Source: Diphasiastrum complanatum | Lineage: Eukaryota > Streptophyta > Lycopodiopsida > Lycopodiales > Lycopodiaceae | Reading direction: 5' to 3' | DNA length: 64,000 nt | NCBI GenBank assembly: GCA_029204225.1 | Contig: CM055100.1 | Coordinates: forward strand, 12,363,040 to 12,427,039 | Shown here: piece after piece, positions 22,943 through 33,852 of the stretch | How positions within the stretch are numbered: position 1 is the first letter of the stretch | How the letters are laid out: each line of letters starts with the position of its first letter | Notes under the pieces: model-generated | The model's input: the letters and a program-made list of their open reading frames with translations, nothing else | Told to the model about the DNA's origin: nothing | The model's database searches: none | Translations under genes and position numbers: made by a program

Positions 22943-23371
22943 CTTGAGAGGGTACTAGGGGTGGTAATGGCAATGATGGAGGGATAGAAACAGTGGTAGT
23001 GGATGTGAGGGTGATGGGTGGAGGGGCAAGTTGGGTGGGGGTGGCAATGGTATTTGGTAGGAGTTGGCTTCCCCCAAGCTGGTCTTCGTGTCGACATCCT
23101 CTTCTAACAGGTCTTCGATGTCAAAATATGCCGACATGTCCGTAATGATGTGGTAACCAAACAATATTGAGCATCATTATTTTCTTCATTAACCATCTTT
23201 GGAAACTATTGGGAAATGATGCTGGATGAAAGGTAAATGGATCAAATACCTACTACAATCAAGGTCTAGAAGCTAGGACATCTCCCACATCTACTCACTT
23301 AACATTTTTGGGTAGTTTGCAATCAATTCTTGTAATGTATTGAGTCAAATTTTGAGAAGAAAAATGTTTAT
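22943..23371 (+). other. Probable 3' internal end of a gypsy element
   Basis: No recognisable protein. It leads into a polypurine tract and LTR start on the + strand. Confidence 0.4.
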
Positions 23372-23960
23372 AAATGGGGGAGTGTCATGTACTAGAATTA
23401 GGCTCATACAATAGCTAAAATATATCCAAGTAAGCCTTGTCCTTGGACTCTTTATGATTTGTGGTGTGATATTTTTAATTGCATGATGTATTTGACTCTT
23501 TTATGTACATGTTTGGGAAGCTTGTGCATGTCACACACAATCAAGTGTGATAGATGCATAAACAAAAGTTGTGGGTGCTATTTACACTCAGATTCCATGT
23601 GAAAGCACTTCTCATTAGCTAAAGTAAATCTCCAAATTATGGGCACTTCCTCTAGCTTTGACTAAACTCATCCCTTGACCAACTTATTAAACACTCTCTT
23701 GCAAGGCAAGACCTGAATCAGAGAATCTGTTGAAACCTGAGAAAAAGGAGAAAAGGAGAAAAGCTACAGCCAGCTAAAAGGTGGCATGTGAGCCATGACG
23801 TATGTATTTTGTCCCCTGTTTTTCCTCTACACTGAACTGTGTGTGGAGGAGTCTGACTTGAACCTTGCAAGACGAGAAAATAGGGTCTGGGCTCTGGAGT
23901 CTGGCAGTCTCACGTCAAGGAGGTACTAGAGACCCGTGGGCGCTACCGTCTACGTAAATG
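23372..23960 (+). repeat. Polypurine tract and LTR start, chromovirus-like gypsy
   Basis: The sequence aaatgggggag at 23,372-23,382 followed by TGTCATGTACTAG has the form of the 3' LTR junction of plant chromoviruses. The LTR right end is not evident; the given limit is approximate. Confidence 0.5.
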
Positions 23961-25068
23961 CAAATCCCATGGTACATGACTGCTGCATGTGCATGCATGT
24001 GGCTTGTGCCATGTATATGGCCCACACTCACATGTTCTCTTTCTCTCTCTCTCTCTTTCTCTTTATGCTGTTGCACCGATAGCCAACGCTAGCTCACAGC
24101 CTTCCTACACGATACGATCAACTCGTCAATGCTCATTGTTACCAGATAGCGACGATCCATGGATCTGCGTGGTCTGCCTTCTCACCCCTCTCTCTGTGTC
24201 TCTCTTACTTGGTACGCTCAAGACTCAGCTCTCCAGAGGTATGGCAATCAAAGCGACCACGAGCCCAGCACGTTTGGTTCACAAGCATACGCACGGCAGA
24301 TGTCACCGTGTGTCCATGGCATTCGCTATATCCCTAGATACAATCCACGAACAGTAGATTCCAACATCAGTGCCCGTGTCCCCATCCAACAGTTCAGATT
24401 CCAGCCTCCAGCGTCCAGAGTCCAGTGACTGAGTGCCCCGTTCGCTTACGAAGCCCCCGTTGCTGCGAACGTCTTTGGCTAACGTCAGCAGACCTAGTCA
24501 CTGGGTTTTTTGTCGGTTGGTGCCTTCATTCTGCAATACAGATTTATTGCCCCAGGGTCGGTGGGCTGTGAGCCTGTGGCCAAAGCTACGGCCTGCATTC
24601 TTGCGATACACATCTTAATTAGTTTAGTGTCTGGTGTTCACTGAGATTGTTCTTTTTTTGCTAGTTTGGTGTGTTATCGATTTGATAGATCTGTAGGTAG
24701 ATAGTAGCGTCAGTTGACGTCGACCTTTTGAGTTTCCTGCTTTTCTTTGCAGGTGTCCTCGGAGCTTAAGAATCAAGATCTACAGTGAAGCGCTAAGATT
24801 TAAGGCTTTTTAAGCTCACTGCACTTTTATTACTCACATCCTCGCAGTTCGGCATCTTTGAATATAATTGAGCACGTATTGCAGCTTCAAGCTATCTTCC
24901 TACTTTGTACGTCTTTATCGCAGTGTCTTACAGCCTACTAGTCTTCCCGCAAAATATTTGTGAAACAGAACTGGCTGCACAGCACTGTGTATATCTTGAT
25001 TTAGAACTCTTATTGTTTTACCTTTTGATCTTTGTTAACATCGACCAAAAGCTCATCCAGCTATAGCT
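23961..25068 (+). promoter_or_regulatory. Upstream region of the glutaredoxin gene
   Basis: Balanced, non-transposon-like DNA. It contains a pyrimidine tract of CT repeats at 24,034-24,063. A weak TATA candidate gtgtatatc lies at about 24,982, roughly 85 bases before the ATG. Open frames at 23,989-24,618 show no domain and are not called as genes. Confidence 0.4.
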
Positions 25069-25455
25069 ATGGATAGCACACAAGTACGTTCCCAACACGT
25101 ATCTCTACATTCAAACACTATCTCAACAGAATCAGTACAGGCATTGAGAAATCTTGAGGCAGTCATATCCGAGAAAGCCGTAGTAGTATTCAGCACGAGT
25201 GCTTGCTGCATATGCCATGCAGTGAAGCGCCTCTTTTGCAGCCTAGGCGTATCTCCTGCAATTTATGAGCTAGATCAACAGCGTGAAGGTGCAGAAATTG
25301 AGCAAGCTCTACAGAAGATTACTGCATGCAGCCAAGCTCTACCAGCTGTATTCATAGGTAGCCAGTATGTGGGTGGTCTGGATCAACTCATTGCTGCTCA
25401 CATTTGTGGAACACTGGTTCCTCAACTGAAGGAGGCTGGGGCTCTCTGGCTCTGA
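25069..25455 (+). CDS. CC-type (ROXY-like) glutaredoxin
   Basis: A 128-residue, single-exon protein of the plant-specific class III glutaredoxins. The thioredoxin-fold core holds the active site SACCICHAVK (C46-C47-I48-C49). The cis-proline/glutathione-binding region is ALPAVFIGSQYVGGLD, and the C-terminus is ALWL, the end needed in this class for binding TGA transcription factors. Family members act as glutathione-dependent regulators in nucleus and cytosol, in development and stress responses. The ATG has G at -3 and +4 and the N-terminus precedes the fold by about 30 residues, so the start is sound. The frame is intact amid decayed transposons, so it is probably functional. Usual CC sites are CCMC, CCMS or CCLC; CCIC is a conservative variant. 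Confidence 0.93.
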   Translation: MDSTQVRSQHVSLHSNTISTESVQALRNLEAVISEKAVVVFSTSACCICHAVKRLFCSLGVSPAIYELDQQREGAEIEQALQKITACSQALPAVFIGSQYVGGLDQLIAAHICGTLVPQLKEAGALWL

Positions 25456-27306
25456 AATCATTCATCAGAATTTTTTCAGAATATTGTCAGCAGCAATCTA
25501 GGTGGCGGAAGATTATACCTGGAGTAAAATTCTGATCAGCTATGTCTCTCAGGCACTAATCCTAGATGACCGGTCATGATTACCAGCAGTTTTGTTAACA
25601 GTCATTCAATTGAGCTATGAAATTATGTGTACGTGCACACTCCAAAGCATACGGTTATGTTGTTTCCTGCTACGTTTAATTTGTAAAGGCCATTCTAGCC
25701 ATAACTGGATGATCCGCAATCAATCTAAGATTTATGTTATGATCTGCACTGTCAAATCTAGACACAATATCTTATTTGAGTCTAATATCTGGTGTATGTG
25801 CCCCAATAGAATCTGGTATGTTGAAATCGTCAAATTTCACTCTTTTAAGCTTCACTGTTTTGTAACAAAAGCCGCGTAGTCATGCAATCTGGAGGATTCA
25901 CTTGACATATCATGTAACATGTATGTAGATATTGCGGCCCGAAGCTCATTTGTACGACATCCTACTACTTTTCCAGTGGGAATTCAAATAGAATCAGAAT
26001 TGGTGTAACTGCTTTGTAAATTGTACTTCATGGTAGCTGTAAATCGGTTGAAAGATTCTAAACCGCTCCTCTCATAGAGCATCACCAACGCTTGCTGCAT
26101 GTTTAGCAAATCTTGAGTAAATAACTATGCAAGTGAGCTCAAGGTGTAAAAATATTCTCAAGACTCTCTATGTCTTCTCATTGTAGGTTGTTGTAGCCTT
26201 ATAGGTTCTCCTTGGTGGCCATACAGATCAATTGTGTAGGTTCTTCCTTCTGTTTTATTTATCTTAAGTCTCAAACATGAGGTGTTAAAGAGCGTCCCAT
26301 ATTTGGAGCTTTAAAACTATTCCATCAATCGAAAGGCTCTGCTATTATGCACTAAAAAATACACTATATGCTGTAACTTCGTTGTTTTTTCTCCACCATA
26401 TGTTGCAAATTAACTGACGCGACCTTTATGGGTTCACGTTTAACTATGACATTTGTAGTATGTAAGTACATTCTTACAATTTTCTGGTGACATACAACTC
26501 TCATTTCCAATCACAATAGTGTATAATCTCATTTTTCTTGGCTTACAATAGTGTAGAAAAGTATGCGTCGAGGAATAAGTTAGAACATATAAAATTTCCA
26601 AAAGCGTGGGAATCTAACTCAATTCTTGTAGAACAACACCTCTACGCATTCAAAGGCGTCTACTAGTATTCATTGCAGATTGAAGGGCCTGCCTGTGAGG
26701 GCACTAATTTTGGCTATAATATACATCCAGTATCTATATTTGAGTGTCACTAAAAACATGCACGTTCTCATTGGCATTTAGATTGTTAAAATGACATCCA
26801 AACCCCAATTATAGACATCAATCAATAGACATATATGCTAAAAGCTGATAGTGAAGCTTCAGACATTCTGTACCTCTTGTTTTAAAGTGTGATTTGATGT
26901 TTCTTTCTTGCGTCCCTGGTTGGTTACACTTAGCACTAGCATCATTTTCTACAAAGCTTTGATTTGTTGACGCAAGTTTCAAGATTAGGAAGTGCTCAAA
27001 TGTTTGACACTTTTTATGATGTTAAAATATGCATAACCTTCAAGATAAAACTTGGAATCTTCTTTTGTAACATTTGAAAAAATCTAGTCAAATGAAAGGC
27101 CCAAGGAGAGAAGCACTAGAAGGTAAAATCAATGAAACTAGCTTCATGAAGTAAATAAGTGAGACATTAAAACTACATGGACATGCAACTGTAGTGGGCT
27201 TTCCTATCCACCTTCAACCCTAGACCTAAGCACCTGCAAAGCATCAATACATGAATACGTAGTAAAGAAACAAGCATCAACACATAAAATGGAACACTCA
27301 CCTCAC

Positions 27307-27308
<2 letters not shown>
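25456..27308. other. Glutaredoxin 3' region and intergenic DNA
   Basis: It probably includes the 3' UTR. I see no further gene, RNA or transposon domain in this AT-rich stretch. Confidence 0.45.

Positions 27309-27379
<71 letters not shown>
27309..27379. repeat. (CT)n microsatellite, about 35 units
   Basis: An uninterrupted dinucleotide run of 71 bases. The Arg-Glu repeat frame read across it is an artefact. Confidence 0.98.
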
Positions 27380-27382
<3 letters not shown>

Positions 27383-27487
27383 ATGCATTCACATAAACAC
27401 AAAAGGGAGGGAAATCAACTCTTTGATTGCACAAATGAATTTTCAGAACATGAAATATAAAGGATTTGGCCCTTGTATAGTTGGGCC

Positions 27488-28310
27488 TGTTGGAATTTAT
27501 GTTCAAGCCCAATTCCATTTGTTAATGAAAATCTTGGAAAATTGTTGTTTACACTTATTAAAAAAAAAAAACTACACATAATTGAAGGCTATTTTCCGAC
27601 CCAAGCCTATGTTTCAACCCATTGTTAATCCCATCAAAGTTTGATTTTCCGATCCTGGATCGGATCGGACCAAGGCGGAAATTTTTTCGAGCGTCTTCGA
27701 TCTTGGATCGGATCGAATCAGGTCTAATTTTATCCGAGCACCTTCGACCCTGGATAGGATTGGATCGGGTCTAATTTTTCCGACCCTGGAAAAATCGACC
27801 TTTTGTTAATTTTTGACCCTTTGTAAAATTCCGACCCTTAGTTAATTTTTTCGATATTGTTAACTAGAAAAATCCGATCCAGTGACCGAGACTTCCTTGG
27901 AATTATAAACACACTTGTTTAGGACTCTGTGCATCAGAAATCGAGAAAAGTGAATGCGTTGTCAGGCATCTTGTAAAAAAGTGTGCAGGAAAAGATTTTC
28001 AACAAGTTTCAGGGATTAAGTAGGCGGATGTAGAATCAGTTTTAAGAAGAAGGGGAAAAAATTCTAATTTCTGGCTATCAGCATTTTTGCTGAAGTTGAG
28101 CGCCCTACTGTTCAGCGGCCAACTTCATCTTTTTGTACTCATGTTTGCATTTAATCAGAGTGCAGATTTTTGTCTACATTGTGAATGTCCTATTGCTGTT
28201 TTTGAATCATTTTTTCTCTTGAATATTTGCTGGTATTTACTGTGCTTCCGATCTTCATCCACTTGCCCTTCACTTCGTCTGCAAATATCAAATTTCTCTG
28301 ATTTCCAACA
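27488..28310 (+). repeat. 5' LTR of copia family L
   Basis: The terminal inverted repeat is TGTTGGAA ... TTCCAACA (823 bp), with an initiator-Met primer site directly after it. Positions 27,640-27,780 contain repeated ggatcggatcg-like words. No 3' LTR is found in the window. Confidence 0.88.
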
Positions 28311-28322
28311 TGGTATCAGAGC
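28311..28322 (+). promoter_or_regulatory. Primer binding site, copia L
   Basis: TGGTATCAGAGC immediately after the LTR. Confidence 0.93.
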
Positions 28323-28365
28323 AGGTGTCTCAATAATCTTCTAATTTTGAATCAAATTATATGCT

Positions 28366-29756
28366 ATGGCATTTCAGACTAGGCCATTTAAATTTGAAGA
28401 GTATTCAAAAAATGTCAAATTAGAAATTAGTGCAAGATCTTCCCTCTATTAGCAAATATGATTCTCCAGGTAAAAGCTGTATTATCAGCAAGCATGCTAG
28501 AAGTCCATTTACTTCAGATTTTGTCCATACTTCTAGAGATTTGCTAGATCTTGTACACAGTGACCTTTGTGGCCCAATGTAGACTTCTTTCACAGGGGGA
28601 GCTTTTTATTTTCTGCCTTTTATTGATGATTTTTCAAGAAGAACTGCTGCTTACTTTCTGAAGAATAAATCCAATACTTTCAAATTCTTCAAGCAGTTCA
28701 AGGCATCTGCAGAAAATCAGACCCAGAGAACAATCAAAGCCATACATTCTGATGGATGGGGAGAATACATCTCCACCAAGTTCAAAGAATTCTGCAGGGC
28801 CTGTGGAATACTCCAACAACTTACCACAAGCTACTCACCTTAGTCAAATGGAGTAGTAGAACGTATAATCGGACACTGATAGAGAGTGCCAAAAGCATGA
28901 TGGCCCATGCTTCACTTCCAAAAAGGTTTTGGACAGAAGCTGTCACTATAGTTGCCTACCTACAAATTCGATCCATCACTAAGTTCCTAAATGGCAAGAC
29001 ACCCTATGAGGTGTGGACTGGATCGAAGCCATCACTCAAACATATTTGAGTGTTTGGATGCATTGCCTATGCTCAGATCCCTGAAGAACTAAGAAAGAAA
29101 CTGGATGACAAAAGCAGAAAATCAAATTTCATTGGCTACTCCCCATATCACAAGGCCTACAAGCTTTACAACCTGATCACTCAAAAGCCAAACACGAGCA
29201 GAGATGTCATTTTTTTGGAGGATCAGTTTTTCAATCACAAGGGGAAAGCTCCAGAAAAATGCAATCCCAGGGTCAAACAATCAAAATCCGATCCAAGGGT
29301 TGAGAATTCAAAATCAGATCCAAGTATCAGAAACTCAAAATATGACCCTAGGGTTGAAAAGCGAAAAATTGATATCGAATCTAACAATGAGTCTGAACCT
29401 CAACAGAATGAGTAGCATTAGAGGGTCAAAATTCCACCCAAGATATGAGATTGTTGCGGAAAATTCATGCATGATCCGACCTGCTATTTTGTGCAGGAAC
29501 CAAACATAGTTCATGAGGCTATGTCAACCCCTGATGCTGAGTAGCGAAAGGCTGCAATGGATTCAGAATTCGATTTTTGATTGAGAATCAAACATGGACT
29601 GTGACTAAGCTGCCAAAGGATCAAAATCTAATCCCATGCAAATGGTTATTCAAAGTGAAGTATGATGTTGAAGGTAAAATAAATCGATACAAGGCCATAT
29701 TGGTGGCCAAGGGCTTCTCCCAGATCCCAGATCTAGATTATTCTGAAACCGGACAC
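28366..29756 (+). pseudogene. Copia L remnant: gag start, integrase, linker, RT start
   Basis: The ATG at 28,366 opens a gag start (MAFQTRPFKFEEYSKN). A deletion then joins it to integrase: LVHSDLCGPM with a TAG, FIDDFSRRTAAYFL, HSDGWGEYIS and SNGVVER. The Asn usually found in SDNGGEY is Trp. The C-terminal integrase is at 28,867-29,160 (FGCIAYAQIPEELRKK). A linker holds three imperfect repeats of a K-S-D-P-R-V-E-N-S motif (about 29,270-29,350). RT begins at 29,577 (ENQTWTVTKLPKDQNLIPC) and is cut at about 29,756. Several stops and frameshifts make it inactive. Confidence 0.85.
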
Positions 29757-30130
29757 ATAGGCTTTGATGGTCGATGAATCTTTCTCAAAGGTGTGCTATC
29801 ACCATTCAGGTTGTGGAGCCAATGTTGGAAGACACACGATCTCATTTTCCTTTATATCTTTGGCAGTAAAGGATATGTGCCATCTGCCACGTGAGTATTC
29901 GTGTGGAAATTGGACAAGAAACGCATCAATCTCCTCCTCCACACTCTTTGGTTGCGGAATGCTATCTGGTCGATATGGAACGAGAGTCTTGGGAGGTTGA
30001 TGCTTATTGCTCCTTTGTTGTTTTGACTGGACTCTGCCCTCGCCCTTGGGTAGTGTCTTGGCCTTGATCTAGTTGCTTCGATGCATCATATCCTTGATCT
30101 TGGCTCATGCTTGTCTGAGCAGCTTCTAGT
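29757..30130 (-). pseudogene. ORF-X remnant (copy 4), C-terminal domain
   Basis: Reading leftward, one frame gives PQPKSVEEEIDAFLVQFPHE then YSRGRWHISF and PTLAPQPEW. This closely matches PKSVEENINEFLSKYPHESS...PALQLKPEW of copy 2. After TGA-TAG it still reads FEKDSSTIKAY against FERDPMAIRAY. It abuts the copia L RT at about 29,757 with no LTR. Confidence 0.8.
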
Positions 30131-30604
30131 GTGGGTGGTGGTACAAATTAGAAAATTATTCACCTAAGTTGGTTTCTCTCATTGCATATATTTGTTGATT
30201 TTTTCTCAAGTGCAAGTGTTCGAAGGACACCAACTTTATTTTGTTTGCAAGGATTTATCAAATGAGATTTTATCAGATCTCATGCATCAAGGCTGAGATA
30301 GTAAAACAAATTATGACATAGAATCTAGGATAAAAAACTCGTCAATGGTCTTCCATTATCATATCGAAAAACACATGCTCAATCTCACATTTAGCTATCA
30401 AAGATTCAAGAAACTGATGGTACATGGCTACCACTAGATCAAGCCTTTCAAATAAATGGTCACATAGACCGAAAGGAGATAAGCATCATCACAACGAAGA
30501 ATTTTTTTACTATGATTGATGTGGAAGAGCATTGGAGCCTTGATTATATCAGAGTTGAGCTGATGCTCTTACAAACCAATCTACCCACTTATACCTTACA
30601 AAGG
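30131..30604. other. Unassigned stretch
   Basis: No domain, LTR end or RNA gene recognised. Confidence 0.4.
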
Positions 30605-32149
30605 TCTTAAGAGATCTATTTACACTGCTAATGATCATGAGTGTTCTATAGAAGGAATTGGCAACATTCCATTGAAACTTGCTTCTTCAAAAGTTCTTGC
30701 ACTTTCTAATGTTCTTTTCATTCTGAAACTTACAAAGAACTTAATTAGTGTGGAAAAGTTGCTTGATAAAGGTTGTGATGTAAAGTTCAACTCCGATACT
30801 TGCTTTATCAAGAAAAATGATGAGATCCTAGCTGATGGATCTAGATGTGGTGGCATTTTTAAGTTGAATTCTTGTGAGAATGCAAACCTTTGTGAAGTTG
30901 CTTTGTTATCTAAGGACGAGTTGTGACATAGAAGGTTGGGTCATCCTAACTTTAGATCTATGTCTTCTATGGTTAAGAAGGTGAAGGCTATTGGTCTTGC
31001 AAAATCTCTTTCTAAAGATTTCAAGCCTTGTGAGGCCTGTGCCATTGCAAAGTCACACAGAAAGCCATATCAAAAGTCTTTTATCAAGACTACTCATCCT
31101 TTGGAGCTTATATACTCGGATGTACATTTTTTCTCTTCTAAAAGTATTGGTGGTGCAACATGTTTTGTCACCTTTATTGATGACTTTAGTAGATATACTT
31201 GGTTGTATCTACATTCTTCAAAGGCTATCGTATTTGATCACTTCCTAATCTTTAAAGCTTATGTTGAGAAACAGTTTTTCTTCAAAGTTGAAGCTTTAAG
31301 ATGTGATGGAGGAGGTGAATACATCTCCAACAAGTTTCATGAATATTGTGAAGGTGAAGGAATAAAGAGAGAGTTTTCTTGTGCTTATTCTCCATCTCAA
31401 AATGGAGTTGCTGAGAGGAAAAACAGATCTTTATGTGAATGTGCTAAAGCAATTCGTGTTGAAGCTTCTTTGCCTATTGAATATTGGGGTGAAGCTATAA
31501 ATTGTGCAAACTATTTGTGCTTTAGATTACCTCACAATGCACTTGTTGGAAAATCACCTTTTGAAGTCTTGTTTAAGAAGAAACCTAAGGTAGATCACCT
31601 TAGAGTTTCTGGTTGTGCTTGCTTTGTTCATGTGCCCTTGGAAACAAGGAAAAGAGATGATCGTAATTCTATTAAAGGGCATGGTTGGATATGCATCCAA
31701 CAAGAAAGCTTACAGAATCTATGTTCCCTCTACCTCAACTACAATTGAGAGTAGGGATGCTATATTCCATGAGGATCAAAAATACATTCTTGAGGAGGCC
31801 GAGTTCAAAGATTCTCACAAAGATACTCCAATCATCACCCTTGAAGACTATCATGGAGAGATGGGGCCGAGAATTGAGGAGGAGTCACCTCGAATCTTTT
31901 TGCCAAGGAGATCTCAAAAAGAAAGATCCGAGCCTAGGAGGCTTACTTATGAAGATAAAGGCAAGCAAGTGGAAATCAACTCCACTAATTGTGCTTATTT
32001 TATTTCACATGAGGAGCCAAAGGATGTATATGATGCACTCAACTCGAAGGAATGGTACCTTGCTATGAAGGAGGAATATGATGCTTTGATGGCCAACAAG
32101 ACATGGGAGCTTGTGGATCTTCCATCCAACAAGATAATTGCAGCCTGGT
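30605..32149 (+). pseudogene. Copia M: protease tail, integrase, linker, RT start
   Basis: It begins inside the protease (IYTANDHECSIEGIGNIPLK). Pre-integrase is interrupted by a TGA where Trp of LWHRRLGH is expected (30,924). Integrase keeps HHCC-type residues (ACAIAKSH), YSDVHF, RCDGGGEYIS and QNGVAERKNR, with D, D and E present. A frameshift near 31,680 leads to GYASNKKAYRIYVPS, the linker RRSQKERSEPRRLTYEDKG, and the RT start WYLAMKEEYDALM. Copia sequence stops at 32,149. It is a close relative of the fragment at 0.5-1.4 kb. Confidence 0.88.
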
Positions 32150-32512
32150 AGCATTTCCGGCAGAACTCAAAGGTTTTTGGATTGAGGGCTACCCCCAATC
32201 GCCCTTGATATCAATCAACCATTGTGAATGCAAGATGACCATATCAACATAGCAAGGCTCTATTATCGCACTACACTCACTTTCGCCCTGCACGTTGATA
32301 TGGTGGAGCTATGGAAAACCCATAACTTTGTATAGGGTATGCTCCATTATTACAAGCCCATGTCCTTCTTGAATAAACTATGATGGCAAATGATGGAGGG
32401 CATTGGCACTACAATCTACCACTCCCGACAGCAACAGTCTTGCCTCCAAGAAGCACATAAGATCTAGGACGAAAAGGCTTTGATTGGTGTAAAACCACCA
32501 ATCCAATAAGGA
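32150..32512 (+). pseudogene. ORF-X C-terminal remnant (copy 5)
   Basis: The frame ARLYYRTTLTFAL, then ELWKTHNFV, TAG, GMLHYYKPMSFLNKL and TIYHSR aligns, allowing stops, with the copy 2 segment VAHVYYRAAFLG ... YLIHQSR. It is followed within 10 bases by a polypurine tract and a gypsy LTR, so ORF-X again lies directly before the 3' LTR. Two TAG and one TGA stops occur. Confidence 0.65.
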
Positions 32513-32960
32513 GGGGGATATTGTTAGCATCTGTGCTAACATAGAAAAATAAAAAAATAAAAAAATAAGAAAAGAAAAAAATAAAACTCCGTGGCATGTG
32601 TTTTGTAAGACCACATGCGAGGGTTTGTTATAAACTTCTGCCATGGCATGTGTTTGTAAGCCCATGAGTAGAAGCTTAAAAAAATAATAAAATAGCTTAA
32701 ACTTAGATTTAGAACTTAGACTTAGGAAACTTAAGATTAGAAATAAGACATGTTTAATAAAAATGAGACTACTTCAATATTTTGAGACTTCAATCAAATT
32801 TGATAATTATGAGATTTGTTTGTCGAGATTATTCTAATTGAACTCATTCCATGTCTTTTCTACTCCATTTTCTTTTTGCATAATGTATAAAAAGAACTCC
32901 GTGCAAATGGTGTAAGAAGAACTCCATGCAAATGAATATCAAACAACAATCTCATGCTTG
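32507..32960 (+). repeat. Polypurine tract and 3' LTR (gypsy family N)
   Basis: The purine tract aaggagggggat is followed by the LTR start TGTTAGCATCTGTGCTAACA (32,522-32,541), a perfect 8-bp stem with 4-nt loop. A TATA box TATAAAAAG lies at about 32,887. The right end is not defined; it is probably before or within the microsatellite. Confidence 0.65.
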
Positions 32961-32968
32961 CATGAAAG

Positions 32969-33852
<884 letters not shown>

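Noticed and set aside
23989-24618. Frames upstream of the glutaredoxin as possible genes or uORFs
   Set aside because: No recognisable domain, overlap of several frames, low-complexity CT-derived residues.
27173-27388. Open frame with Arg-Glu repeats (minus strand)
   Set aside because: It is only the translation of the (CT)n microsatellite.
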